Shown: in pieces, positions 8,972 to 17,720 of the stretch
Layout: each line of letters begins with the position of its first letter
Numbering within the stretch: the stretch's first letter is position 1
DNA from: Sphingomonadales bacterium EhC05
GTDB taxonomy: Bacteria > Pseudomonadota > Alphaproteobacteria > Sphingomonadales > Sphingomonadaceae
Assembly (NCBI GenBank): GCA_001650955.1
Contig: LXYP01000002.1
Coordinates: 124,001-188,000 of the forward strand
Direction of reading: 5' to 3'
DNA: 64,000 bases
Translations under genes and position numbers: made by a program
The notes under the pieces: model-generated
Told to the model about the DNA's origin: nothing
Seen by the model: the letters and a program-made list of their open reading frames with translations, nothing else
Database searches by the model: none

Positions 8972-9531
8972 CCGATCCTCTCATATTGCCCTTCAATGGC
9001 AAGACGCCCCGAATTCACGAAACCGCCTTTATCGCGCCCGGATGCAAGATAATCGGCGACGTCGAGATCGGCCCGGAATCGAGCATATGGTATAATTGCG
9101 TGATTCGTGCTGATGTAAACTTCGTCCGCATCGGTGCGCGCAGCAATATTCAGGATGGCACGACCATCCACTGCGACAGCGCGAATCCTGTCACACCGAA
9201 TGGACACCCCACTATAATTGGCGACGACGCTCTGATCGGTCATATGGTGATGCTGCACGGCGCAACACTGGAAGACCGCGCCTTTGTCGGCTTGAGCACC
9301 ACCGTCATGGACGGCTGCGTGATTGAAGGAGATGCCATGCTGGCTGCCGGCGCGACATTGACGCCCAACAAGCGGATACCCTCTGGACAGCTTTGGGCCG
9401 GATCGCCAGCCAAGTTCATGCGCGACTTGTCCGAACAAGCGATTGCCGGAATGCGGATGGGCGTGGCCCATTATGTCGAAAATGCAAAGGCGCATAAAGC
9501 TGCGGTCGAAGCCGCAAGCCAAGCTGTCTAA
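8968..9531 (+). CDS. Gamma-carbonic-anhydrase-like hexapeptide repeat protein
   Basis: A 187-residue left-handed beta-helix protein built from hexapeptide repeats (IIGDVEIG, VRIGARSNIQDG, IIGDDALIGH). The metal-binding histidines are visible in TTIHCDS and in GHMVMLHG, as in the YrdA/PaaY/Cam families. Members either hydrate CO2 or act as CoA-linked accessory proteins; which applies here is open. ATG 8968 overlaps the stop of the GNAT gene in an ATGA junction and is preferred over an in-frame ATG six codons upstream. Its end meets the convergent lipoprotein gene with a four-base overlap. Confidence 0.88.
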   Translation: MTDPLILPFNGKTPRIHETAFIAPGCKIIGDVEIGPESSIWYNCVIRADVNFVRIGARSNIQDGTTIHCDSANPVTPNGHPTIIGDDALIGHMVMLHGATLEDRAFVGLSTTVMDGCVIEGDAMLAAGATLTPNKRIPSGQLWAGSPAKFMRDLSEQAIAGMRMGVAHYVENAKAHKAAVEAASQAV

Positions 9532-10046
9532 CGCAGTTGGCCCTTCATCGAGTCGATTTGCTGCTGCTGTTGTCGAACCTGACCATCAATCTGGTTGCGC
9601 TTTTCCAGAATGATAAGTGCGCCGCCCGATAGCCCCTCTTGGACCTCGCGGTCGAGTTCTGCAGCATAGAGACTGTCGATATCGGCCAGGGACTCCACCG
9701 AAGGTGAGCGAACGAGCTCAAGGGCGGCTAGGTCCATCTGTGCTACGACCCATTTTTCACTGGACACCGCAGCGCCTTGCGCTGCCACGACACGTTGCTT
9801 TACGGCGGTCAAATTGTGCAGAAACTGCTCATGGGCAGCATTGCTGGTCCGCAACGCCTGATTCACGCCGGATTGAACGTCCGGCGTCAACGAAGACACA
9901 AGCGCAGGTACAGGGTTGCCAGGGGAACTGATTGCGGATTGATCTTCATAGGGGCGTTTGGCGAGCGAGGGAAAATCCCCCTCTCCCATCGCGCAGCCAC
10001 TCAGCGACAGATTCATTAACATCACAATCAACAGCGTTTTTTTCAT
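9528..10046 (-). CDS. Small hypothetical lipoprotein
   Basis: A 172-residue protein starting with a lipoprotein signal, MKKTLLIVMLMNLSLSGC, with lipidated Cys at residue 18. The mature part is mostly helical, with a Gln-rich C-terminal segment (QVRQQQQQIDSMKGQ) that suggests a coiled coil. I do not recognise the family. It is convergent with the carbonic-anhydrase-like gene (four-base overlap) and divergent from rplU. Export to the outer membrane or periplasm is the only supported statement. Confidence 0.75.
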   Translation of the reverse strand: MKKTLLIVMLMNLSLSGCAMGEGDFPSLAKRPYEDQSAISSPGNPVPALVSSLTPDVQSGVNQALRTSNAAHEQFLHNLTAVKQRVVAAQGAAVSSEKWVVAQMDLAALELVRSPSVESLADIDSLYAAELDREVQEGLSGGALIILEKRNQIDGQVRQQQQQIDSMKGQLR

Positions 10047-10181
10047 CGAGTTGTCTTTAGGCTGCCGTCAATGTCGCTGCAACGGAGAATCTCTAAAACG
10101 AATCGTGAACCCTCGTAAACGGGCCAAAAATCCCCTTAAGTTGGTTGACAGCCCCGGTTTCATCTAGTAGCTGCCCACTCT

Positions 10182-10229
10182 TTCCAGCGTGAGCCAAGGG
10201 ACTCGCGTTTTTTGCTTCGTGCGCTGGAA
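10182..10229 (+). promoter_or_regulatory. Structured 5' leader of rplU
   Basis: TTCCAGCG at 10182-10189 and CGCTGGAA at 10222-10229 are perfect 8-base arms enclosing 32 bases, with a smaller GAG/CTC stem inside. The element lies between a TTGACA box (10145-10150) and the rplU start at 10256. This is the place expected for a ribosomal protein leader that could mediate autoregulation, but no known motif was recognised. Confidence 0.45.
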
Positions 10230-10255
10230 CCACATATTTGAAACGGAAAAATGCC

Positions 10256-10771
10256 ATGTTCGCAATAGTGCGCACCGGCGGCAAGCAATATCGCGTTGCC
10301 GCAGGAGACATAATCGCAGTCGAAAAACTTGCTGGTGAAGCAGGTGATTCGGTCACTCTCGACGACGTTCTGCTGGCCGGTGACGGTGGCGACATCAAAG
10401 ACGTCAAGGGATTGACTGTAGCAGCAGAGATTGTTGCACAGGAAAAAGGCGAGAAGGTCATTATCTTCAAGAAGCGCCGCCGGCACAATTATCGGCGCAA
10501 AAACGGCCATCGCCAGCAGCATACTGTTCTGAAGATCAGCGCAATTGGCAACGAAAAGGCAGCCAAAAAAGCGGCACCGAAAAAGGAAGCGGCTCCTGCC
10601 GAAGACAAGCCTGCGACTGAAACCAAAGCAGCGCCTGCAAAAAAGGCCCCAGCTAAAAAAGCGGAGCCTAAAGCGACTGCAGCAAAAACCGAAACCAAAC
10701 CCGCTGATGCCAAAAAGGCGCCAGCCAAGAAGCCAGCGGCCAAAAAGCCCGCAGCGAAGAAGAAGGACTAA
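10256..10771 (+). CDS. rplU: Large ribosomal subunit protein L21 with long Lys/Ala-rich tail
   Basis: Residues 1-100 are a normal bL21 ([18 protein letters not shown], then [17 protein letters not shown]), a 50S protein binding 23S rRNA. Residues 101-171 are an added low-complexity tail of Lys, Ala, Pro and Thr with many APAKKA-like units, resembling histone H1 or AlgP tails. Such tails occur on L21 in related alphaproteobacteria, but their purpose is unclear. The start is ATG 10256; an upstream in-frame start would add residues absent from the family. rpmA follows three bases after the stop. Confidence 0.96.
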   Translation: MFAIVRTGGKQYRVAAGDIIAVEKLAGEAGDSVTLDDVLLAGDGGDIKDVKGLTVAAEIVAQEKGEKVIIFKKRRRHNYRRKNGHRQQHTVLKISAIGNEKAAKKAAPKKEAAPAEDKPATETKAAPAKKAPAKKAEPKATAAKTETKPADAKKAPAKKPAAKKPAAKKKD

Positions 10772-10774
10772 ACC

Positions 10775-11044
10775 ATGGCACATAAGAAAGCAGGCGGTTC
10801 ATCCCGCAACGGCCGTGATTCAGAAGGCCGTCGTCTTGGCGTAAAAAAATATGGCAGCGAAGCTGTTGTCGCCGGCAATATTATCATCCGCCAACGCGGA
10901 ACCAAGACCCACCCGGGTCGCAATGTCGGCATGGGCAAAGATCACACCCTATTTGCGCTCATTGACGGCAAAGTGGAGTTCCATAAAGGCAAGCTCGGCC
11001 GCAAATATGTGTCCGTCGATGTCATGGCAGAAGCCGCCGAATAA
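10775..11044 (+). CDS. rpmA: Large ribosomal subunit protein L27
   Basis: An 89-residue bL27: [20 protein letters not shown] at the N-terminus, which reaches the peptidyl transferase centre, then [19 protein letters not shown] and [17 protein letters not shown]. No N-terminal leader precedes the MAHKK start. The gene is three bases behind rplU, the usual rplU-rpmA operon, and is followed by paired hairpins ending in an intrinsic terminator. Confidence 0.98.
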   Translation: MAHKKAGGSSRNGRDSEGRRLGVKKYGSEAVVAGNIIIRQRGTKTHPGRNVGMGKDHTLFALIDGKVEFHKGKLGRKYVSVDVMAEAAE

Positions 11045-11112
11045 TTGGATAATCGATAAAGGGTTATCCGTCGAAGGATGACCCGGCAGGTTCGAAAGAA
11101 CCACCAATTTCA

Positions 11113-11140
11113 GGGAGAGGGTCATCCTCTCCCTTTTTTT
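11113..11140 (+). terminator. Intrinsic terminator of the rplU-rpmA operon
   Basis: GGGAGAGG (11113-11120), loop GTCAT, CCTCTCCC (11126-11133) and seven T residues. The right part of the stem is also complementary to an upstream segment (11076-11084), giving an alternative fold described in the findings. Confidence 0.92.
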
Positions 11141-11237
11141 ATCTCTCCCTGTCGAAAACGTCACCGATTTGTCATTCCATCCGGCTAAGGATTGATGAGC
11201 AAAACGGGGATGAAGAAACTGACTGTGGAGAGTCCCA

Positions 11238-11789
11238 ATGTTTGCCGTAACGCCTAGATTATTATTGAGACCTGGCTGGCCCGAAGATGCACCCGCCTTG
11301 AATCAAGCGATCAACGACAAAGCAATTATCAGCAATCTGGCAAGGGCACCTTGGCCTTATGCCATGTCAGATGCTCATAAATTTCTCTCATTACCCAATG
11401 AAGCCTCCGGTCCTCGCTGGTTGATATTTCAGCGCCAGGGAGGAGCTCCAATGCTCGTCGGCTGTATTGGTATTGATCGAATGGAAAGCGGTGATGTAGA
11501 GCTGGGCTACTGGATTGGTCGCGACCATTGGGGACGGGGGTTTGCCACCGAAGCCGGTGGCGCAGTATTGCAAAACGCACGAAGCCTGGGCCATCAGAAA
11601 CTGGTGGCAAGCCATTTCATTGATAATCCTGTATCGGGCAGCGTGTTACGCAAGCTCGGGTTTCAACCCACGGGTCAAACGGTCCCGCGTTTCAGCCTCG
11701 GTAGAGATGGGCTTGTTGATGCAGTTGAATATGTCTGCATGCTCGGCACGAAAACTCGCACCGATCACGCGGAATCCCTGGCTGCCTGA
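11238..11789 (+). CDS. GNAT family N-acetyltransferase
   Basis: A 183-residue RimJ-type acetyltransferase. TPRLLLRPGWPEDAP forms the first strand, GDVELGYWIGRDHWGRGFATEAGG is the acetyl-CoA binding segment (RGFATE in place of the Q/RxxGxG core), and NPVSGSVLRKLGFQPTGQ is the conserved C-terminal turn. The substrate is unknown. It lies about 100 bases past the rpmA terminator on the same strand and meets the PF10118 gene convergently, eight bases apart. Its sequence differs enough from the GNAT after hemB that recent duplication is unlikely. Confidence 0.85.
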   Translation: MFAVTPRLLLRPGWPEDAPALNQAINDKAIISNLARAPWPYAMSDAHKFLSLPNEASGPRWLIFQRQGGAPMLVGCIGIDRMESGDVELGYWIGRDHWGRGFATEAGGAVLQNARSLGHQKLVASHFIDNPVSGSVLRKLGFQPTGQTVPRFSLGRDGLVDAVEYVCMLGTKTRTDHAESLAA

Positions 11790-11797
11790 CTATTGGT

Positions 11798-12760
11798 TCA
11801 AGCAACCTTCTTCAGGCGGTCCTGTTGATCGGGCTTGCTGGATTCCACTGGCTCGAGCCGATTGGTTTCACTATCCATGATCGCTGCCTCATATTTGCTT
11901 TCAGCCAATTGAATGAGGTGGCGGTCATCAATGTCCCAAGGGTGAAAACCGGGCTTGAAAAACTGCATCCAGGGCCGGAAGATTCGGCGCAATAGCGCTG
12001 GGCCGACAAGCGCATAGCGAAACAGACCCCAGCGCGCGCGTGCGCCGGTATATCCGTCCTGCGCTAACAGGTCCAAAATTCCCTTGGTCCGATTTTTCAC
12101 AAATCCAAGCGAGATTCTCGCCATGAAAGTGGAACGAATAAGCCAACGACGGACCGGACTCCAGTCGCGGGTCGCATGAAGCCAAGTGTCATAGGCCACG
12201 CCTTTATGCTCGATTTCTTCCGAAGCATGCCACAGCCATAATCGACGTTGTCCTTTGTCGGCATCGGCAAAGTGGATCGGATTGCTAATCACCTCAGCGG
12301 CGAGAATGGCAGTGATATGCTCAATGCACATCGTCGCGACAAGATGATTGATTGGCGACATGTCTCGGATACTGTCCATGACATCTCCTATCGCCGCCTC
12401 TAGCCGGGAGATATCATAGTTTGATGCTTCCAGTTTCTCGTTGAAACAATCATGCTCTCGGCTGTGAACAGCCTCTTGCTGGATGAACGCTCTGATCTCA
12501 CCCTTGAGCTTCGGCGGGACCCGATTCGAATATTTCTTAAGGGTTTCAATGAAGAAAGTTTCGCCCTTGGGGAACGTCACCGACAGGGCATTGAAAAAGG
12601 CCGTCGCATAGGGATCTCCGCCCATCCAGTAGCGATTCTCGAATTGCGCATCGGAATAGTGCTTGTTTCGCGATTGAATGACCAAATTGTCCGGTGTCGC
12701 ACTTTTTTCCAGCGCGACGGACATATTGGTTTCATCTGAGTGTGGTCGGTCACAATCCAT
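11798..12760 (-). CDS. PF10118 metal-dependent hydrolase, copy 1
   Basis: A 320-residue protein of the PF10118 predicted metal-dependent hydrolase family, a ferritin-like four-helix fold with a likely two-metal site. Candidate ligands sit in FIQQEAVHSREH, CIEHITA and HASEEIEHKGVAYD. The C-terminal FFKPGFHPWDIDDRHLI is shared almost word for word with the second copy at 19639-20547. ATG 12758-12760 is chosen; the AGGAG lies 12 bases before it, and a TTG four codons upstream is possible but too close. Reaction unknown; the sphingomonad members are often near lipid or stress genes. Confidence 0.82.
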   Translation of the reverse strand: MDCDRPHSDETNMSVALEKSATPDNLVIQSRNKHYSDAQFENRYWMGGDPYATAFFNALSVTFPKGETFFIETLKKYSNRVPPKLKGEIRAFIQQEAVHSREHDCFNEKLEASNYDISRLEAAIGDVMDSIRDMSPINHLVATMCIEHITAILAAEVISNPIHFADADKGQRRLWLWHASEEIEHKGVAYDTWLHATRDWSPVRRWLIRSTFMARISLGFVKNRTKGILDLLAQDGYTGARARWGLFRYALVGPALLRRIFRPWMQFFKPGFHPWDIDDRHLIQLAESKYEAAIMDSETNRLEPVESSKPDQQDRLKKVA

Positions 12761-12949
12761 TTCCGCTTTCAACTCCTTTTTCTATTCCACAAGGCACAAA
12801 CCGATCTTTGGTTAAGCCTTTTATAGAAAAAGAAAGTTAAGAAATGGACACATCGGATGCTTAATGAACAGGGTTAATAAAACCTTGTTTAAGGAGGGAG
12901 GTCTTATACAGGCTTTAATTAAATCGTGAACGAATTGGCGATGAAATAC

Positions 12950-13645
12950 TTACTTTCGCTGAAAACGAAAATACCAAACCTCATGATTTTGACGCCGCGC
13001 CTTGGCCTCATAGCGCGTTTCGGGCCATCCTCCGGGACGCACCATCCAGTTTTTCGGACTATCACAAAGCCATTCAAATTCATCGCGCTGGTTCATGATC
13101 ATCATCGCCCAATCCAGATAGACCGGATGGTCGGTACCAAAACGGAATTCCCCGCCAGGCTTCAGCTTCGCAGCGATCAGATCAACCGGACCATGATTCA
13201 TGATCCGACGTTTGGCATGACGGGATTTGGGCCACGGATCCGGATGAAGCAAATAGACAAAACTCAACGATCCATCGGGAATACGTTCCAGCACGTCGAG
13301 CGCATTTCCCATGTGCAGCCGGACATTGGCCAGCACGCCGTCGCGAATATGCTGAAGCGCGCCCACAACGCCATTTAGATAGGGTTCACAGCCGATAAAA
13401 CCGTGCGCCGGGAGCATATCGGCCCGTTGTGCCAAATGTTCACCTGCGCCAAAACCAATCTCAAAATGCAGTGGCCTGTTGTCGCCAAACAAGGACATGG
13501 AGTCGACCCGGCCATCGACCGGCACAGCAATTTGCGGCAACAATTTCTCGACGAGCTCAACCTGTTGGTCGCGCAAGGCATGACCTTGACGGCGTCCATA
13601 GAGTTGTCGGATCGTGGTCGGATCGCCCTCATTATATGCGGTCAT
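12950..13645 (-). CDS. trmB: tRNA (guanine-N7-)-methyltransferase
   Basis: A 231-residue enzyme methylating G46 of tRNA with SAM. It shows HFEIGFGAGEHLAQRA (motif I), the TrmB signature YLLHPDPWPKSRHAKRRI, and FGTDHPVYLDW with the tRNA-recognition tail RYEAKARRQNHEVWYF. Length is normal. The start ATG overlaps the stop of the upstream secreted protein gene in an ATGA junction, so the two are probably translated together. Confidence 0.95.
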   Translation of the reverse strand: MTAYNEGDPTTIRQLYGRRQGHALRDQQVELVEKLLPQIAVPVDGRVDSMSLFGDNRPLHFEIGFGAGEHLAQRADMLPAHGFIGCEPYLNGVVGALQHIRDGVLANVRLHMGNALDVLERIPDGSLSFVYLLHPDPWPKSRHAKRRIMNHGPVDLIAAKLKPGGEFRFGTDHPVYLDWAMMIMNQRDEFEWLCDSPKNWMVRPGGWPETRYEAKARRQNHEVWYFRFQRK

Positions 13646-14733
13646 CGATCTTCATTTTCTTCGCTGATACCGATGTTGATGGTTGTATCGCCCTCAGGCC
13701 AAGTCGTTGTGGAGGAGATGGCAGCAGCATCGCCAGTTGCTGCCAAAAGCAATCGAGGCGTCGGCAGTTTGTTCAGGTCGGGATAGATGATGGTTTGGTC
13801 CAATTGCATGTTCATCGGCGTATATCTTTTTCCTTTGCTCCCACCTATCAAGCCGCCAGCTTCGTTTTGCGAGATCGAAAGTGCGCGGCCGGCGTCACCC
13901 AGCGGCAAAATATAACCATTTTTCGATCCGTTGGCACGATAGGCAGAAAACTGACCGAAGTCCTGCGGATCACGGCAATAAACGATTGCTTCCTTCTCGA
14001 CTATTGTACCATCCGTTTCCGCCGCGACCCCCAATAAGCCGCCAATCAGGGCATCGGCCATCGTGGGTTTTATCCGTTTCACTTTTTCCGTGAGTTTCAG
14101 TTTGTTTTTACAAGGTTGAACAGGAACAGCGACCGGACCGGAAAGGATGTTTTCGGGCCAGGTCACGGCAGCCAATATAGGTTGCAGGGCTGCCGCCATT
14201 TCCAGCGCCGTCAGCTCTGCTGAAGTAAAGCGGACTTTTGCTAGCCAGCCATTGAGCGGCATCATCGCAATGCCGGTAGCTTTAAAGTCTCCTCCACTGC
14301 TTGCATATACTGTCATCATGCCGCTTGCCCTGGACTGACCAGGGGGCGTGAAAGTCGAAGAAACAAACTCTGTGGTGCCCGGAACAAAACTGGTGTTTTT
14401 GCGTAACGATATATCGGCCGTATCAAACCACAAGGGCACACTATCGAGCGCCGCTCGATATAAAAATAACGTCAAGCGTGTCCGCGATTCATCGCTATAA
14501 TATTGCGCGATGACATCCAGCTCCTTGTCGGTCAGATCGCGAACATATTCACGATCAAAGCCTGACAATTTAGCCGGTATGATGACACCGGTCTGCACAT
14601 GTTTCCAATCCTGACCAGCAGTCGTTTCAATGGTCCGGGGCGTGGGCTGCGCAAGAGTCGGTGCCGCAGCCCACAAAAACACCGTCGCGACGATAGAAGC
14701 CGCGCCGAAAGAATGGCTGGATAGCGAACGCAT
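13642..14733 (-). CDS. Secreted protein of unknown function
   Basis: A 363-residue protein with a clear Sec signal peptide (AAPTLAQPTP cleavage region near residue 28). A GGAGG ribosome binding site precedes the ATG by nine bases. The mature part is globular with mixed strands and few cysteines, and no domain is recognised. It overlaps trmB by four bases; the pairing of a periplasmic protein with a tRNA methyltransferase is unexplained. About 70 bases separate it from metK upstream. Confidence 0.72.
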   Translation of the reverse strand: MRSLSSHSFGAASIVATVFLWAAAPTLAQPTPRTIETTAGQDWKHVQTGVIIPAKLSGFDREYVRDLTDKELDVIAQYYSDESRTRLTLFLYRAALDSVPLWFDTADISLRKNTSFVPGTTEFVSSTFTPPGQSRASGMMTVYASSGGDFKATGIAMMPLNGWLAKVRFTSAELTALEMAAALQPILAAVTWPENILSGPVAVPVQPCKNKLKLTEKVKRIKPTMADALIGGLLGVAAETDGTIVEKEAIVYCRDPQDFGQFSAYRANGSKNGYILPLGDAGRALSISQNEAGGLIGGSKGKRYTPMNMQLDQTIIYPDLNKLPTPRLLLAATGDAAAISSTTTWPEGDTTINIGISEENEDR

Positions 14734-14805
14734 GAATCTGTCCTCCCTGTCAACCAGGTCGGGTCTAGATCAAAAAACGGACTCAGAACAGCCAGCTCAG
14801 ATAAA

Positions 14806-16017
14806 TTAGACCGCCGCTTTCAACGCATCGACCAGGTCGGTTTTTTCCCAGGTGAAGAAATCGCCGTCGGCTTTCCGACCGAAGTGGCCATAAGCGGCGC
14901 TTGGTCCGTAAATCGGCTTGTTCAAACCAAGATGCGTCCGAATGCCTTTGGGCGTCAAACGAACGAGCGTTGGTAAAATTTCTTCCAGCCGCTCTTCACT
15001 CACCGTTCCGGTCCCGTGCAGATCGACATTGATCGACAGCGGTTCGGCTACGCCAATCGCGTATGACAGCTGAATGGCGCAACGCTTGGCGAGACCAGCG
15101 GCCACGATATTTTTCGCGAGATAGCGGGTGATATAAGCGGCAGAGCGATCCACTTTTGTAGGATCTTTACCGGAGAAGGCACCGCCGCCGTGCGGGCTAG
15201 CACCACCATAGGTGTCGACAATGATCTTGCGGCCAGTCAGACCAGCATCGCCATCCGGACCACCGATTTCAAAACGGCCGGTTGGATTGACGTGAATCAC
15301 AGTATTGTCCGTGATGAAGCTTTCCGGCAGCACCGAGCGGAATACGCCCATTACATATTCGCGCAGCTCTTCGTAGAGCGCTGGATTGTCACTATCCTTG
15401 AAATAGCCGGGCGCATGTTGTGTCGAGACGACCAATGCGGTGGCTTCCACAGGTACTTCGTTGACATAGCGCAAGGTGACTTGGCTCTTGCTATCTGGCT
15501 CCAGGAAAGGCGCTTTGCCACTATGCCGGTCGTCGGCCATCTGTTTCAAAATCTGATGCGAATAATAAAGGGTCGCTGGCATCAGGTCAGGGGTTTCGTC
15601 GCTGGCATAGCCGAACATGATGCCTTGGTCGCCGGCGCCTTCGTCCTTGTTGCCGCTTTCATCAACGCCTTGCGCAATATGTGCGGATTGCGGATGCAAA
15701 TGGTTTTCAAAGATCAGGTTCTGCCAGTGAAAACCATCCTGTTCATAGCCGATTTTCTTCACGGTTTCGCGAACGGCGGTCTGGATTTCTTCCTGTGCAC
15801 CAGGAGCCCAATTGCCATCGCTATCGATCATCCCTTTGCCGCGGACTTCGCCGGCAAGCACGACACGATTGGTTGTGGTGAGCGTTTCGCATGCAACCCG
15901 GGCTTCCGGGTCTTTGGACAAGAACAGATCAACGACCGCATCTGAAATCTGGTCGGAGACCTTGTCTGGATGGCCTTCGGAAACTGATTCGGAGGTAAAA
16001 ATAAATTCTGAGCGCAT
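14806..16017 (-). CDS. metK: S-adenosylmethionine synthetase
   Basis: A 403-residue enzyme making SAM from methionine and ATP. It has [20 protein letters not shown] at the start, the substrate loop with [10 protein letters not shown], and [19 protein letters not shown], the P-loop-like signature. ATG 16015-16017 follows a GGGAA motif by five bases and gives the family N-terminus; four extra codons upstream are possible. It lies downstream of lnt on the same strand, with a palindromic operator-like site in the gap, so it probably has its own regulated promoter. Confidence 0.97.
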   Translation of the reverse strand: MRSEFIFTSESVSEGHPDKVSDQISDAVVDLFLSKDPEARVACETLTTTNRVVLAGEVRGKGMIDSDGNWAPGAQEEIQTAVRETVKKIGYEQDGFHWQNLIFENHLHPQSAHIAQGVDESGNKDEGAGDQGIMFGYASDETPDLMPATLYYSHQILKQMADDRHSGKAPFLEPDSKSQVTLRYVNEVPVEATALVVSTQHAPGYFKDSDNPALYEELREYVMGVFRSVLPESFITDNTVIHVNPTGRFEIGGPDGDAGLTGRKIIVDTYGGASPHGGGAFSGKDPTKVDRSAAYITRYLAKNIVAAGLAKRCAIQLSYAIGVAEPLSINVDLHGTGTVSEERLEEILPTLVRLTPKGIRTHLGLNKPIYGPSAAYGHFGRKADGDFFTWEKTDLVDALKAAV

Positions 16018-16060
16018 GATAATTCCCATTTTTTTGGCACTGATTAAGCATTTAAGGTGG

Positions 16061-16080
16061 ATATAAAGAAATGTTTATAT
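16061..16080. promoter_or_regulatory. Palindromic operator candidate upstream of metK
   Basis: ATATAAA and TTTATAT are perfect 7-base arms around a 6-base spacer, 44 bases before the metK start codon. It could be the site of a SAM-cycle repressor such as the ArsR-family SahR known in proteobacteria; that identity is inference. Confidence 0.5.
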
Positions 16081-16085
16081 GCGCC

Positions 16086-17642
16086 TTAACGATGGCGACG
16101 CCGGATGGCAATGGCACAAATCAGCAAAATCATAGCAAAGCCGATTGGCAGGATATTACCATATCGTCCGAAAAGCGTCGGTGAGTGTGCTGGCGGCAGC
16201 TCCATATCAATCCGTCCCGCCTGTCCCATTGGGATGCTGTCACGCACCACACCATCAGCATCGATGACCGCGGAAATACCGGTGGGAGTAGACCGAATCA
16301 CGGGCAGTCCCTCTTCTATCGCCCGGAGTCGCGCCTGTGCGAGATGTTGTGGAGGGCCCCAGGCCCCAAACCAGGCGTCATTGGACGGATTGAAAATGAA
16401 GCTCGGTCGATTATCACGGTCCACGACTTGGCCGGAAAATATGATTTCATAGCAAATCTGCAGGCCAACTTTACCAAATTTGCCTAGATCGAGCGAGCGC
16501 GGGCCTGGGCCCGGCCAAAAATCAAAATCGCCAGGGGCCAGCCGCGACAGGCCGATCGCTTCCAATACCGGCCGAATCGGAAGATATTCGCCATAAGGCA
16601 CAAGATGGGACTTGTCATAGCGGCCCAGCAATTCGCGATCTGAATCCATCACAAAGACGCTGTTGCGCGCGCCGACCGCACGGTCTTCTGCCGCGTCAAA
16701 CTCCAGCTTCAACGCGCCGAGCACCAGCACGTCGCCCGGCTTCATCAACCCGGCAAGCTGTGCACGGACAAATTCCGGAGGACGGCCGTAATAATAGCGC
16801 CGCGGATAGCCTGTCTCGAGATAATCAGGGATCGCAGCCTCGGGCCAGAAGATGATTCGCGGTTCGTCATCTTCTCTGGTCGTCAGTCCGGCAAGTTTGG
16901 CTAGGTTTTCAACTTCATAGCCCGCCTTCCATTTGTCCTGCTGACCGATATTGGGTTGGACAACGGTGATCGACGGCCCTTGAACATCCGGATTCGGTGG
17001 AAAAAGGAAAGTCACCGCCGGTATCGTTGCAAATATTGCTAATATGATTGCTGTGGTCGCCGCTATCCTCCACCGACGAAGCGCCAATAACCATAGGAGA
17101 GCCGCAGCAAAGATCACGATTGCCGACAAACCATAGCTTCCGATCATCTGCGTCAGCGCCGGCAGATTCCCTACAGGTAGCAAGACCGTTCCAAGCGGAC
17201 TCCAGATGAAGCCACTGAACATCCAACTTCTCATCCATTCGGTGATAATCCAGAACCCAGCGAGAGCCAGGATGAACGTCAGCGGCTTGGTTTTACCGAT
17301 CAGCCACGCACCCAATCCGGCCAATGCGGGATAGACTGCCAAATATAAGGACAATAATAATACTGCGACATAGCCGAGCCATTCGGGCATCGCGGCTTGA
17401 AAGGTGAACGCCTTGGCGATCCAGTTAAGGCTGACGACAAAATGGCCCACACCGAATAGCCATCCAGCGTAAAATGCCGCTTTGCGCTTTGGCCGGCCGA
17501 TCAGGACTACCATCCACAGGGCAAGAGCGACTAGTGTAACGGGCCAGAAACCCAGAGGAGCAAAACCCAATGCGCTGGCCCCGCCCGCAAACAGCGAAAT
17601 CCAGTTAGGATAGCGCGCAATCAAGTTTTGGATTTTCGACAC
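16086..17642 (-). CDS. lnt: Apolipoprotein N-acyltransferase
   Basis: A 518-residue inner-membrane enzyme adding the third acyl chain to lipoproteins. About seven hydrophobic segments occupy residues 15-215, followed by the nitrilase-like periplasmic domain with catalytic E268 (FWPEAAIPDY), K344 (RYDKSHLVPYGEY) and C397 (GLQICYEIIF). A last membrane segment lies at the C-terminus. Start is GTG 17640-17642 with no clear ribosome binding site. The several lipoproteins in this window would be its substrates. The next secreted protein gene diverges from it. Confidence 0.95.
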   Translation of the reverse strand: MSKIQNLIARYPNWISLFAGGASALGFAPLGFWPVTLVALALWMVVLIGRPKRKAAFYAGWLFGVGHFVVSLNWIAKAFTFQAAMPEWLGYVAVLLLSLYLAVYPALAGLGAWLIGKTKPLTFILALAGFWIITEWMRSWMFSGFIWSPLGTVLLPVGNLPALTQMIGSYGLSAIVIFAAALLWLLALRRWRIAATTAIILAIFATIPAVTFLFPPNPDVQGPSITVVQPNIGQQDKWKAGYEVENLAKLAGLTTREDDEPRIIFWPEAAIPDYLETGYPRRYYYGRPPEFVRAQLAGLMKPGDVLVLGALKLEFDAAEDRAVGARNSVFVMDSDRELLGRYDKSHLVPYGEYLPIRPVLEAIGLSRLAPGDFDFWPGPGPRSLDLGKFGKVGLQICYEIIFSGQVVDRDNRPSFIFNPSNDAWFGAWGPPQHLAQARLRAIEEGLPVIRSTPTGISAVIDADGVVRDSIPMGQAGRIDMELPPAHSPTLFGRYGNILPIGFAMILLICAIAIRRRHR

Positions 17643-17720
17643 GGGCGGCTTTTGCCGTGTTCATCGCCAACCTTCAATTGCTATTTGCCGGATTCGTATA
17701 TTGCCAGCTATAAGCTGATC

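Noticed and set aside
10160-10783. Long antisense frame over rplU, Phe/Gly/Leu-rich
   Set aside because: Mirror of the Lys/Ala-rich L21 tail and GC-biased codons; L21 itself is certain.
11089-11102. GGTTCGAA-like word resembling a tRNA T-arm
   Set aside because: It is a small GAAA-loop hairpin between rpmA and its terminator; no acceptor or anticodon arms can be formed around it.
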